64,000 nt of DNA, taken from assembly GCF_000253115.1 (NCBI RefSeq), contig NC_014145.1, positions 1 to 64,000 of the forward strand, written 5' to 3'. The notes below the pieces were generated by a model that had not been told where the DNA came from, did no database searches, and saw nothing but the letters and a program-made list of their open reading frames with translations. This document shows, piece by piece, positions 11,598 through 21,544 of the stretch. The DNA comes from Thiomonas arsenitoxydans. Its GTDB lineage: Bacteria > Pseudomonadota > Gammaproteobacteria > Burkholderiales > Burkholderiaceae_C. Each line of letters opens with the position of its first letter. The first letter of the stretch is position 1. A program made the position numbers and the translations under genes.

Positions 11598-11802
11598 CCA
11601 CCTCACAGCTTGCAAGCCGCTCGGATTCGGCTCCGTCCAAGCTGCCGCAGGGCAGCTTGGAGCCGCGGGCCTCATCCCCCTCGGGGGGGCGGGCTGGGCC
11701 GTCCCCTTCCCGACCTCCCCCACGAGGTGGGGGAGGTGAGATCACTCCCTCCCCACTTGTGGGGTGGGTTGGGTTGGGGATTGCCCGGCCCTGGGGGCGC
11801 TC
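11561..11802. repeat. Modular GC-rich repeat, copy A
   Basis: The 128 bp at 11561-11688 match the reverse complement of 26614-26741 with about four differences. The left module is an imperfect hairpin in which AGAAAAC (11566-11572) and GTTTTCT (11588-11594) flank a GGGCCGCCCC core. The middle module (CAAGCTGCCGCAGGGCAGCTTGG region) is itself an inverted repeat. A right module (GGGGGGCGGGCTGGGC ... CCCTGGGGGCGCTC), shared with copy C, is split here by a hairpin/G-rich insert. It overlaps the 3' end of fdhD. Confidence 0.85.
11703..11784. repeat. Hairpin plus G-quadruplex-like insert nested in repeat A
   Basis: A perfect 11-bp stem ACCTCCCCCAC / GTGGGGGAGGT with a GAG loop occupies 11713-11737. 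A second stem CCCCAC-TT-GTGGGG lies near 11753-11766. GGGG-T-GGG-TT-GGG-TT-GGGG at 11761-11779 satisfies the classical four-tract quadruplex pattern. Copy C lacks this segment. Confidence 0.7.
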
Positions 11803-11839
11803 GGTAGGCGCCGCGCTGCTTCCCGCGGGACAAGAAGAG

Positions 11840-12820
11840 TCAGTGCGCCTGCAGAAACTGATCAAGCGCCGCGGCTGCGCCAAGCAGTGCAGGCCAGGGG
11901 CTGTGGATCACCCAGACCGGAATATCGCGTAAATACGGCGAGGTGCGCCCTTTGTCTTCGAAGCGCTGGCGGAACGGGCAATGCCGAAAGAAATCGCCCA
12001 GCCGCGGCACGATGCCGCCGCCGATATACACCCCGCCGCGCGCCCCCAGGGTGATGGCCAGATCGGCCGCCACCGTGCCCAGCAAGGTGCAGAACAGCGT
12101 CACTGTGTCGTGGCATAGCGCGTCGCTGCCGTCCAGGGCCAGGCGGGTGATCTCAGCGGCGCTGCGCTCGGGCGGCGTCTGCCCGGCGATCTGTCCGAGC
12201 GCCTGATGCAAAAACGCCATCCCGGCGCCGCTTAGCAAACGCTCTGCCGAAACATGGCCGAAGCGCGCATGCGCCAGACGCCAGATGGCCACTTCGCGCT
12301 CATCAAAAGGGGCGAAGCTCACATGCCCGCCCTCGCCCGCCAGCGGCGTCCAACCCCCTTGTCCGTCGGGAATCAGGCCCGACACGCCCAGGCCGGTGCC
12401 CGCGCCCAGCAGCGCTAGCGGCGCGCCGGGCACGGCGCTGCCGCCGCCCACCTGAACGAGCTCGGCCGCGGGCAACTCGGGCAGGGCGCGCGCGAGCACA
12501 GCGAAATCGTTGAGCACCAGAAAGGTCTCCAGCCCCAGTTCGGCGCGGGTCTGGGCGATGGAAAAGGCCCAGTGATGGTTGGTCATGCGAATCTGGTCGC
12601 CATACACCGGGTTGGCGATGCCGATGGCGACATGGCGCACGGCGGTCGCGCCCGTGGCGGCGAGATAGGCGAGCAGCGCATCGGCAAAGCGGGCGTAATC
12701 CGCCGTGGGCAGCACGCGAATATCGCTCAGCCCTTGCGCGGTGTGCAGGGCGAATCGGGCATTGGTGCCGCCGATGTCGCCGACCAGGCGGGTGGCAGGA
12801 AGGGAGAGATTCGAGGTCAT
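11840..12820 (-). CDS. glk: Glucokinase
   Basis: Phosphorylates glucose to glucose-6-phosphate with ATP in the cytoplasm. The 326-residue product has the N-terminal phosphate-binding motif VGDIGGTNARFAL (about residues 13-25) and the second glycine-rich block LLGAGTGLGVSGLI of the bacterial Glk family; length is normal. It is divergent from edd-eda with 137 bp between them, so glucose entry and the Entner-Doudoroff steps probably share a control region. No zwf or pgl is in view. The gene ends just beyond repeat A. Confidence 0.95.
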   Translation of the reverse strand: MTSNLSLPATRLVGDIGGTNARFALHTAQGLSDIRVLPTADYARFADALLAYLAATGATAVRHVAIGIANPVYGDQIRMTNHHWAFSIAQTRAELGLETFLVLNDFAVLARALPELPAAELVQVGGGSAVPGAPLALLGAGTGLGVSGLIPDGQGGWTPLAGEGGHVSFAPFDEREVAIWRLAHARFGHVSAERLLSGAGMAFLHQALGQIAGQTPPERSAAEITRLALDGSDALCHDTVTLFCTLLGTVAADLAITLGARGGVYIGGGIVPRLGDFFRHCPFRQRFEDKGRTSPYLRDIPVWVIHSPWPALLGAAAALDQFLQAH

Positions 12821-12957
12821 CTTGGCGGTGTACTCTGAGCAGCCTTGCCAGCAGGGTAGGCATAGTATGTTGCCTGATAAAGCGGGTTTGAGCCCCTTTA
12901 ATGGCCTGTGGGTACGGAGTATCGCGGCCTATCGTTAAATGACAGTTTGGAGTTGCC

Positions 12958-14849
<1,892 letters not shown>

Positions 14850-14853
<4 letters not shown>

Positions 14854-15473
14854 CCGCCGAAGAACTGCTGCGCGCCGGGCCGGTGATGCCCGTGCTGGTG
14901 ATCCGCGATGCCGGGCTGGCTGTCGATCTGGCCACGGCGCTGGTGGCTGGCGGCATCCGCACCCTGGAGGTGACGCTGCGCACCCCGGCCGCGCTGGACG
15001 CCATCCGTCAGATTCGCGACCGCGTGCCCGGTGCGCTGGTGGGCGCGGGCACCGTGCTGAGCCCGAGCGACTGGCAGCGCGCGCAAGACGCGGGCGCGAT
15101 GTTCGGCATCAGCCCCGGGCTGACGCCCGCGCTGCTGGCGGCTACCCGCCCAAGCAGCTTGCCCTTCGTGCCCGGCGTGGCCACCGCCAGCGAAGCCATG
15201 ACGGCGCTGGACGCGGGTTTCACCGCGATGAAACTGTTTCCGGCCGAAGCCGTGGGCGGTCAGGCGCTGCTCAAGTCCTTGCACGGACCGCTGCCGCAAT
15301 TGCTGTTCTGCCCGACCGGGGGCATTCACCCGGGCAACGCCGCGGCCTATCTGGCGCTGCCCAACGTAGGCTGCGTGGGCGGCTCTTGGCTGGCGCCCGA
15401 AGCGGCCTTGGCCGCGCACGACTGGGCCGCCATCACCGCCCTGGCGCGTGAGGCGGCAGCGTTACGAAAGTAA
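14850..15473 (+). CDS. eda: KDPG / 4-hydroxy-2-oxoglutarate aldolase
   Basis: Cleaves KDPG to pyruvate and glyceraldehyde-3-phosphate, the last step of the Entner-Doudoroff route. The 207-residue TIM-barrel protein has the conserved EVTLRTP block and the Schiff-base lysine K128 in [23 protein letters not shown] forms the phosphate-binding loop. Coupled to edd by a 4-bp overlap; converges on the small membrane protein gene 20 bp downstream. Confidence 0.97.
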
Positions 15474-15493
15474 GGGCGCGGCAGCCCGCGGGG

Positions 15494-15697
15494 TCAGTTC
15501 GGCTGATGCGGTTCTGCTGTGCGGGGTTCATCCAGACGTTCGAACCACATGACGGCGCCTGCCAGCAGCAGCACGAAAAAAGCGGTGCCGAAAATCCAGG
15601 CGAAGTACCACGAGGCGTTACTGCCCACGAGGATGCCGATGCCGATCACAACGGCCCCAATGACCAGGAACAGTGCGAGAGAGAGCAGTTTTTTCAT
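15494..15697 (-). CDS. Small two-helix membrane protein, paralogue 2 beside cydAB
   Basis: A 67-residue protein with two hydrophobic helices (about residues 4-25 and 30-50), a central ASWYFAWIFGTA motif and a polar tail (FERLDEPRTAEPH). It is clearly homologous to the 69-residue product at 15820-16029. The start at 15697 (MKKLLSLALF) aligns with that paralogue; an ATG three codons upstream (15706) is possible. I do not recognise the family. The location next to a bd oxidase suggests, but does not prove, a link to CydAB. A terminator lies between the two paralogues. Confidence 0.75.
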   Translation of the reverse strand: MKKLLSLALFLVIGAVVIGIGILVGSNASWYFAWIFGTAFFVLLLAGAVMWFERLDEPRTAEPHQPN

Positions 15698-15744
15698 GGC
15701 TGTCATCTATAAAAACCAAAGGTTTCAGTAAAACCGAAGGTTGC

Positions 15745-15773
15745 AATAAAAAGGGCCAGGTTGCCCTGGCCCT
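15745..15773 (-). terminator. Rho-independent terminator between the two small membrane genes
   Basis: The perfect 9-bp stem AGGGCCAGG / CCTGGCCCT (15752-15773) has a 4-nt loop. On the minus strand a TTTTTATT run (15745-15751) follows. It should end the cydA-cydB-small gene transcript after the gene at 15820. The second paralogue would then depend on read-through or its own promoter. Confidence 0.8.
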
Positions 15774-15819
15774 GGAGCAAGGCTCTGCCGCGAAGCGAGA
15801 GCCTTCGGTGCGGCGTGAC

Positions 15820-16029
15820 TCAGTGGCCGCCGCGTGGAGCGCCGCCGTTGCGGCGGTCATCTTCCTGGGCGTCGAAAAAGGCGCCCGAGGCGGCAGAAAC
15901 CAGCACGATCATCGCGGTGCCCACGATCCAGGCGAAATACCAGGAGGCGTAGTCGCCGATGATCACGCCGATGACAATCGCAATCAGCGCGATGGTCATG
16001 AAGAGCACGAAATAAAGAAGGTTTTTCAT
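15820..16029 (-). CDS. Small two-helix membrane protein, paralogue 1 directly downstream of cydB
   Basis: A 69-residue protein with two hydrophobic segments, the central motif ASWYFAWIVGTA and an acidic/basic tail (FFDAQEDDRRNGG). The ATG at 16029 is preceded by AAGGATC and starts 14 bp after the cydB stop, so it belongs to the cydAB operon. Small subunits such as CydX accompany CydAB in E. coli, but CydX has one helix and about 37 residues, so this is not an obvious CydX. Possible roles are bd-oxidase assembly or stability. The closest relative in view is the gene at 15494-15697. Confidence 0.8.
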   Translation of the reverse strand: MKNLLYFVLFMTIALIAIVIGVIIGDYASWYFAWIVGTAMIVLVSAASGAFFDAQEDDRRNGGAPRGGH

Positions 16030-16043
16030 GATGAGATCCTTGC

Positions 16044-17177
16044 TCAATAGGCGTGGGGGTCGGCTTCGACTTCCTTCGGATCGACCCTGCCGCGCATGAC
16101 GTAGAACGCCCAGCTGGTGTACCAGAAGATGATGGGCACGAATACCACGGTCCAGCCGGTCATCCACAGCAGCGTGGTTTCACTGGAGATGGAATTCCAC
16201 AGGGTCAGGCTTTGCGAGGGGTTGGAGCTCGACGGCATGAGGAAGGGGAACATGGCCACGCCGATGGTGCCGACCACGCCGATCCACGATACCGCGCCCA
16301 GCCACCAAGCCAGGGTGTGCTTGTTGCTGCGCACGCTCGTCCAGCCGAAGAACAGACCGGCAAAACCGAGCAAGGGCACGGCCCAGAGGATGGGATAGCT
16401 CTTGTAGTTGGACAGCCAGCCACCGGGCACCAGTTCGACCGTTTGCTGCAGCGGAGTTTGCGGCACGCCGCCTCCGGGGAAGCTCACGATCTTGTAGCCG
16501 TTGACCATGCTGACCCACACGCCGAGCACTGCGAACAGCACGATGGCGGCCAGCGCGGCATAGCCCGCTGCAGTGCGGGCACGGCCCGCGACGGGTTCGG
16601 GCGCGCGGCCCATCATCATCACGCCACCCATATAGACCGACAGCGACAGCGACAGCAGGCCGGCCAGCACCGAGAACGGGTTGAACAGGGTGATGAAGCT
16701 GCCGGTATAGACCGAGCGCATATCCCACTGAAAGTGGAAGGGCACGCCCATGAGCATATTGCCCATGGCGGCGCCGAAAATGATCATCGGCAGCGCGCCG
16801 CTGAGCAGCAGCGTCCAGTCCCAGGCATTGCGCCAGGCCGGCGAGGCGATTTTGCTGCGGTATTCAAACCCCAGCGGGCGCACGATCATGCTCCACAGCA
16901 GCAGCAGAATGACCACATACAGACCGGAGAACGAAGTGGCGTAGATCAGCGGGTAGGCCGCGAAGATCGCGCCGCCGCCGAGAATGAACCACACCTGATT
17001 GCCGTCCCAGTGGGGGCCGATGGCATTGAGCATGGAGCGGCGCTCGGTATCGGTCTTGCCGATGAAGCGCAGCAGCGTGCCCACGCCCATGTCCATGCCG
17101 ACCATGGTGCCCAGCCCGACGAACAGCACGCCGAGCAGAACCCACCACAAGACTTGAAGGATGAGATACAAGTCCAT
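16044..17177 (-). CDS. cydB: Cytochrome bd ubiquinol oxidase subunit II
   Basis: Membrane partner of CydA in the bd-type quinol oxidase. The 377-residue, multi-helix protein begins with MDLYLILQVLWWVLLGVLF and includes GMDMGVGTLL and GPHWDGNQVWFILGGGAIFAAYP, blocks typical of CydB. It starts 5 bp after the cydA stop, so the two are coupled, and a small membrane protein gene follows at 14 bp. Confidence 0.96.
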   Translation of the reverse strand: MDLYLILQVLWWVLLGVLFVGLGTMVGMDMGVGTLLRFIGKTDTERRSMLNAIGPHWDGNQVWFILGGGAIFAAYPLIYATSFSGLYVVILLLLWSMIVRPLGFEYRSKIASPAWRNAWDWTLLLSGALPMIIFGAAMGNMLMGVPFHFQWDMRSVYTGSFITLFNPFSVLAGLLSLSLSVYMGGVMMMGRAPEPVAGRARTAAGYAALAAIVLFAVLGVWVSMVNGYKIVSFPGGGVPQTPLQQTVELVPGGWLSNYKSYPILWAVPLLGFAGLFFGWTSVRSNKHTLAWWLGAVSWIGVVGTIGVAMFPFLMPSSSNPSQSLTLWNSISSETTLLWMTGWTVVFVPIIFWYTSWAFYVMRGRVDPKEVEADPHAY

Positions 17178-17182
17178 GACTA

Positions 17183-18820
17183 TTACTCCTTATGGGCGCT
17201 CATCGGAGCGGCCGGGTTGGGGGCGAAACCACCGCCGAACGACGGCTGGGGTTTGCGGCCTTGGGGAATGGTCGGAGTGGACGGCGTGCCGTGCTCTTCC
17301 GGCCCTTGCTTGATCGCGCGCACCATCAGATACATCTCGACGGCGATGAAGATGGAGTAGAGCGACACAAAGCCCACCAGCGAAAAGATCATGTAGCCCA
17401 CGCTATGGCTGGATGCAGACATCCAGGTAGGCAGCATGCCGAACACGGTCCAGGGTTGACGGCCCACTTCAGCAGTGAGCCAGCCCATTTCGCAAGCGAG
17501 GAAAGGCACGGGAATCATCCAGGGGGCGAATTTGAGGAACCAGCGGTTCTTCGGCTGCTCCAGCTTGCCGCTGATGGTGAGCATGGCGGCGTAAACGAAG
17601 TAGGCCAACATCAGCAGGCCCATGCCGACCATGAGACGGAAGGTCCAGAAAATCACCGAGACTTCGGGGATGGTGTCCTTGGCGGCCTTGGCGATGTCCG
17701 CGTCCGTTGCCTTGGAGACATCTTGTTCAGGCGAGTAGCGCTGCGCGAGGAAACCGTAACCCAGGTCTTTTTCGTGCGCCTTGAACTGCGCCATGGCAGC
17801 GGCATCGTTGGGGTTCTTGCTCAGCAGCTTGAGCGCTTCCACCGCCGGAATGCCGTTCTTGATGCGCTGCCTCGCGTCCGCCTCGATCTGGTCAACACCC
17901 GGCACGACCTTGGTGAGGGTGTGGGTCAGCAGCGGCGTCAGCACATACGGCACCTGGATAGACCAGACGTTCTTTTGCTCGCTCTGCGACGGCCAGGCCA
18001 CCACATTGAACGGAGCAGGCGCAGCCTCGGTTTGCCACATGGCTTCCATGGCGGCGAGCTTGGACGGCTGCGCATGCGCGCCGACGAAACCCAGCGCGTC
18101 ACCCAGGGTGATGACCCCGGCAGTGGACAGCACGCCGAACAGCGCGGCCATGCGGAAGGAGCGGCGAGCCAGTTCCATGTGGCGGTTGCGCACCATATAC
18201 CAGGCGCTCACCCCGGCAACGAACACCGCGGCGGTGACGTAACCGGCGATGCTGGTATGCACGAACTTGGCCTGCGCGTCCGGGCTGAAAATCAGCGCGC
18301 CGAAGTTGGTGAGTTCCATGCGCATGGTCACCGGGTTGAACGCGGCGCCTTGCGGGTCTTGCATGAAGCCGTTGGCCACCAGAATCCACAAGGCCGACAG
18401 GTTGGAGCCGATGGCTACCAGATAGGTCACCAGCAGATGCTGACCTTTGGTCAGGCGCTTCCAGCCGAAGATCATCATGCCGATCATGGTGGATTCCATG
18501 AAGAAGGCCATCAGTCCTTCAATGGCCAGCGGCGCACCGAAGATGTCGCCGACGAAACTGGAATAAAACGACCAGTTGGTGCCGAACTCGAACTCCATGG
18601 TCAGGCCGGTGGCCACGCCCAGGGCGAAGTTGATAAGAAACAGCTTGCCCCAGAACTGGGTCATGTCGCGGTAGATCGTCTTGCCGGTGGTGACGTAAAC
18701 CGTCTCCATGGCGGCGATCATGAAGCTGATGCCCAGGGTGAGGGGGACGAAAAGGAAGTGGTATAGCGCGGTGGAGGCAAATTGCCACCGCGATAAGTCC
18801 ACGACGAGGGTGTCGATCAT
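17183..18820 (-). CDS. cydA: Cytochrome bd ubiquinol oxidase subunit I
   Basis: Quinol-oxidising haem subunit of the high-affinity bd oxidase, which reduces O2 to water without proton pumping. The 545-residue sequence has H21 in LYHFLFVPLT, equivalent to E. coli H19. It also has the FVHTS histidine (E. coli H186 equivalent), the FRLMVGMG methionine region and GWLTAEVGRQPW. The long segment between helices 6 and 7 indicates the long Q-loop (L) type. AGGAG precedes the ATG. First gene of a cydA-cydB-small protein operon; the CydDC exporter needed for assembly is about 41 kb away. Confidence 0.96.
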   Translation of the reverse strand: MIDTLVVDLSRWQFASTALYHFLFVPLTLGISFMIAAMETVYVTTGKTIYRDMTQFWGKLFLINFALGVATGLTMEFEFGTNWSFYSSFVGDIFGAPLAIEGLMAFFMESTMIGMMIFGWKRLTKGQHLLVTYLVAIGSNLSALWILVANGFMQDPQGAAFNPVTMRMELTNFGALIFSPDAQAKFVHTSIAGYVTAAVFVAGVSAWYMVRNRHMELARRSFRMAALFGVLSTAGVITLGDALGFVGAHAQPSKLAAMEAMWQTEAAPAPFNVVAWPSQSEQKNVWSIQVPYVLTPLLTHTLTKVVPGVDQIEADARQRIKNGIPAVEALKLLSKNPNDAAAMAQFKAHEKDLGYGFLAQRYSPEQDVSKATDADIAKAAKDTIPEVSVIFWTFRLMVGMGLLMLAYFVYAAMLTISGKLEQPKNRWFLKFAPWMIPVPFLACEMGWLTAEVGRQPWTVFGMLPTWMSASSHSVGYMIFSLVGFVSLYSIFIAVEMYLMVRAIKQGPEEHGTPSTPTIPQGRKPQPSFGGGFAPNPAAPMSAHKE

Positions 18821-19202
18821 TTTGGCGCTCCTGTTGTGTCGATCCGTGGGTCTTGCGCAGCATGGCGCGGCTGATTGACACCCACGCGGCGAAGAACACG
18901 GAGCAAGGATAGGCGCCCACGTATCTCGTTTTTTTGATTTGGAGCAATGTCCGGGAATTCCCTAGGCTTGGCAGTGGCCCTTACGCTGCATTGTTCTGCG
19001 ACAAAACGTCGCAGTCTGCTCGTCTGCGTTGATTTTTCATGCGGGTGGAAGCTTTTTCTGCGGTTTTGCTGCGCCCACGCGACGCGGGCGAGCTGCGGAC
19101 GACCCATTGCAGAAAAGGACATTTGCATGGCATTCGACCGTCAGCGTCGGCACAATGCATCTGAGAGACGGCGCAACGACGTTTCCCCCGCAAGGAGCCC
19201 CC
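18821..19202. other. 382-bp divergent intergenic region, cydA / DUF1840
   Basis: No convincing gene. It must hold the leftward cydA promoter and a rightward promoter for the DUF1840-CDF pair. Ribosome-binding sites are visible at both ends (AGGAG reading left before 18820; AAGGAG at 19192-19197 reading right). I looked for an FNR-type TTGAT-N4-ATCAA site and did not find a good one. Confidence 0.5.
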
Positions 19203-19526
19203 ATGATTTACAAATTTCAATCCAAGGCCGACAGTGATTTGTTCATGAACGTCGGCCCGGCCGAACGCATTCTGTCCATCATCGGCAAGTCGGCGGGCGC
19301 GCAAGGCATCATCGAGCCGTCCGAAATGCCAGCGGCCATTGCCGCCCTTGAAGCGGCCGTGGACGCAGAAGAACAGGCGCGCAACGCGGCGATGGAGTCG
19401 GCCGCTGCGGACGGACAGGTGGTCTCGGCGGCGCAACCCATCGGCCTGAAGCAGCGGTCCTGGCCCTTCATCCAGATGCTCAAGCGTTGCCAGGAAGCGC
19501 AGACGCCGGTTGTCTGGGGCGTGTGA
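19203..19526 (+). CDS. DUF1840 family protein
   Basis: A 107-residue cytoplasmic protein of the kind annotated DUF1840 in Burkholderiales; function unknown. It opens MIYKFQSKADSDLFM, has an Ala/Glu-rich helix in the middle (EAAVDAEEQARNAAMES) and ends LKRCQEAQTPVVWGV. The ATG at 19203 follows AAGGAG; the frame is open further upstream but without such a site. The downstream CDF gene starts on the next base after its stop, so they form one transcript. Confidence 0.85.
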   Translation: MIYKFQSKADSDLFMNVGPAERILSIIGKSAGAQGIIEPSEMPAAIAALEAAVDAEEQARNAAMESAAADGQVVSAAQPIGLKQRSWPFIQMLKRCQEAQTPVVWGV

Positions 19527-20495
19527 ATGCAGGACCCTGAGCACACGCATGCGGCGCACGATCACGCGCCTCATCGCGATCGCGCACACGCACACGCCGC
19601 AGGGCATCACGGCCACGACCATGCCCGAGGCGCCAGCGCACACCGACTGCGGTGGGCATTGGCCGTGCTGCTGATTTTCACCGTCATCGAGGCGGTCGGC
19701 GGCTGGTGGGTGAACTCGCTGGCGCTGCTGTCCGACGCGGTGCATATGGCGGCGGACAGCGCCGCGCTGCTGCTGGCGCTCGTCGCCATCCGCCTCAGCG
19801 CCCGTCCGCCGAGTGCGCGACTGACCTATGGCAACGGGCGCTGGCAGACGCTGGCGGCCTTCGTCAATGGGCTGGTGCTGCTGCTGTTGACCGTGGGGCT
19901 GATCGTGGAGGCCCTGCAGCGCCTGTGGCGGCCTGAGGCGGTGGAGGGCGGCTGGATGCTGGTCATCGCCGCGCTGGGCGGCCTGGCCAATCTGGGGGCG
20001 CTATTTGCCTTGACGGGCGGCGAGTCGCTGAATGAGCGTGGGGCGCGGCTGCATGTGCTGTCCGATTTGCTGGGTTCGGCGGCGGCCATGCTGGCGGCGG
20101 GGCTGATTCTGGGGTTCAACTGGACGGTGGCCGACCCGCTGCTGTCACTGCTGGTGTCGGCGCTCATCCTGCGCTCGGGCTGGCATCTCACCCGCGATAG
20201 CGCGCACGTGCTGCTCGAAGGCGCGCCTGCGAGCCTGAGCGCAAACGAAGTGTGCGAGGCCTTGGCCGACGTGCCGGGCGTGGCGGGAGCCCACCATGTG
20301 CATGTCTGGTCACTCGATGGCGCGGAGCCGGTGGCGACTTTGCATGTGTGCCTGGCGGCCCAGGCCGAATCGGAGGCGACCTTGCGCGCAGTGCATCATC
20401 GCCTGCATGACGCGCTGGGCATCGAGCATGCCACGGTGCAGATCGAGGCTGGCGCCTGCATCAGCCCCGGTCAGCCCCATTGTCACCTGGGCTGA
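19527..20495 (+). CDS. Cation diffusion facilitator metal exporter (ZitB/CzcD-like)
   Basis: Proton-coupled efflux of divalent metals (probably Zn, possibly Co or Cd) across the inner membrane. The 322-residue protein starts with a His-rich cytosolic tail (over ten His in the first 36 residues). It then has the six-helix CDF core with paired metal-site motifs SDAVHMAAD in helix 2 and HVLSDLLGS in helix 5. A C-terminal metallochaperone-like domain contains HHVHVWSLDG. The gene directly abuts the DUF1840 gene and overlaps the convergent hydroxylase gene by 13 bp. Confidence 0.93.
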   Translation: MQDPEHTHAAHDHAPHRDRAHAHAAGHHGHDHARGASAHRLRWALAVLLIFTVIEAVGGWWVNSLALLSDAVHMAADSAALLLALVAIRLSARPPSARLTYGNGRWQTLAAFVNGLVLLLLTVGLIVEALQRLWRPEAVEGGWMLVIAALGGLANLGALFALTGGESLNERGARLHVLSDLLGSAAAMLAAGLILGFNWTVADPLLSLLVSALILRSGWHLTRDSAHVLLEGAPASLSANEVCEALADVPGVAGAHHVHVWSLDGAEPVATLHVCLAAQAESEATLRAVHHRLHDALGIEHATVQIEAGACISPGQPHCHLG

Positions 20496-21526
20496 CGGTT
20501 TGGCAGGGTCGGCGCAGCGAATGACGCAAACAGCCGCCGAACCATGCGGCGCAGGCCGAGCCCCTGTTGCGCCCAGAAGCCGTCGCCGTAATCCTCGCCC
20601 TGGCCGTCTGGCGCGGGAAGCTGGGCACGAACGCCGGTGGGCTGCAGCGGGGTGGTGAAGTCGGCAGAACGGAACAGCACGTCCCACCACGGCAGCAGCA
20701 CGCCGAAATTGCAGCCGTAGAGTCGCGCGTTGTTCTGGTGGCCAAGCTCGTGGCCGTAGCCCACCGCGTGGTGCAGGCGGTGAAAGCGCGGGCTCACCAG
20801 CAGCCGCTCGCCCAGCCAGCCGAAAGACAGCCGGATGTTGGCATGTTGCAGACTTTGCAGCGCGCCCGACACCAGCGACAGCGCGACAAACTGGTTGGGC
20901 GGCACGCCGATCAACAGCGCCAGCGCTGCGAAAAATGCCGCCATCAGCACGTCGTCGAGCACATGGTTGCGATCGTCCGACCACAGGCTAAGCTGACGCT
21001 GGCTGTGGTGCACCGCGTGCAGTTCCCACCACCACTGGATCTGGTGCTGGGCGCGGTGATACCAGTAACCAGCAAAGTCGAGCACGATCAGGTAGATCAG
21101 GAAGCTGATCAGCGGCCGGTCGGTGATGCCGGGCCACAGCGCGTCGAGGTTGAGGTTGTCCACCCCGCGCAGACGGAACCATTCCTGCAGGCTGTCAAAC
21201 GCGGGTTGCAGGGTGAAAAACAACACCAAATTGATCAGCCCCAGGCGGTTGATGAAGGTGTAGAGCACATCCACCCGCACCGCGCGGCGGTTGGGCCAGA
21301 CTTCAAGCGGCCGCAGCGCTTCGAGCGGACGCAACACGGCATACACCATCCCGATCTGCAGCAGCCCGGCGAGAAACCACAGCACCCCGTCATAGGCGAA
21401 ATCGTCATCCACCATGAGATGAAAGTGGTAGAGCACCGGTTGCACCAGGGTGACGAAAACCCAGGTCTGCGCCTCGCCGATGAGCAGGCTGGTGGCGTGG
21501 CTGATCCAGTCGAGCGGATTGAGCAT
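20483..21526 (-). CDS. Sterol desaturase / fatty acid hydroxylase family membrane protein
   Basis: Predicted di-iron membrane hydroxylase or desaturase acting on a lipid. The 347-residue protein has several hydrophobic helices and the three histidine clusters of the superfamily: HRAQH, HAVHHS and a later HRLHH. The substrate cannot be read from sequence; hopanoids or acyl chains are options. It lies 18 bp downstream of an exported beta-propeller gene on the same strand, so the two are probably an operon. Confidence 0.88.
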   Translation of the reverse strand: MLNPLDWISHATSLLIGEAQTWVFVTLVQPVLYHFHLMVDDDFAYDGVLWFLAGLLQIGMVYAVLRPLEALRPLEVWPNRRAVRVDVLYTFINRLGLINLVLFFTLQPAFDSLQEWFRLRGVDNLNLDALWPGITDRPLISFLIYLIVLDFAGYWYHRAQHQIQWWWELHAVHHSQRQLSLWSDDRNHVLDDVLMAAFFAALALLIGVPPNQFVALSLVSGALQSLQHANIRLSFGWLGERLLVSPRFHRLHHAVGYGHELGHQNNARLYGCNFGVLLPWWDVLFRSADFTTPLQPTGVRAQLPAPDGQGEDYGDGFWAQQGLGLRRMVRRLFASFAAPTLPNRQPR

Positions 21527-21544
21527 GGCGGTGGGGGAAGGAAC

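Noticed and set aside
16030..16167. N-terminal extension of the small membrane protein at 15820-16029 to a 115-residue protein
   Set aside because: The extension is Arg/His-rich, overlaps cydB, and the ATG at 16029 has its own AAGGATC site and aligns with the paralogue.
18821..19202. FNR/ArcA-type operator for cydA
   Set aside because: TTGAT half-sites occur, but no correctly spaced ATCAA partner was found.
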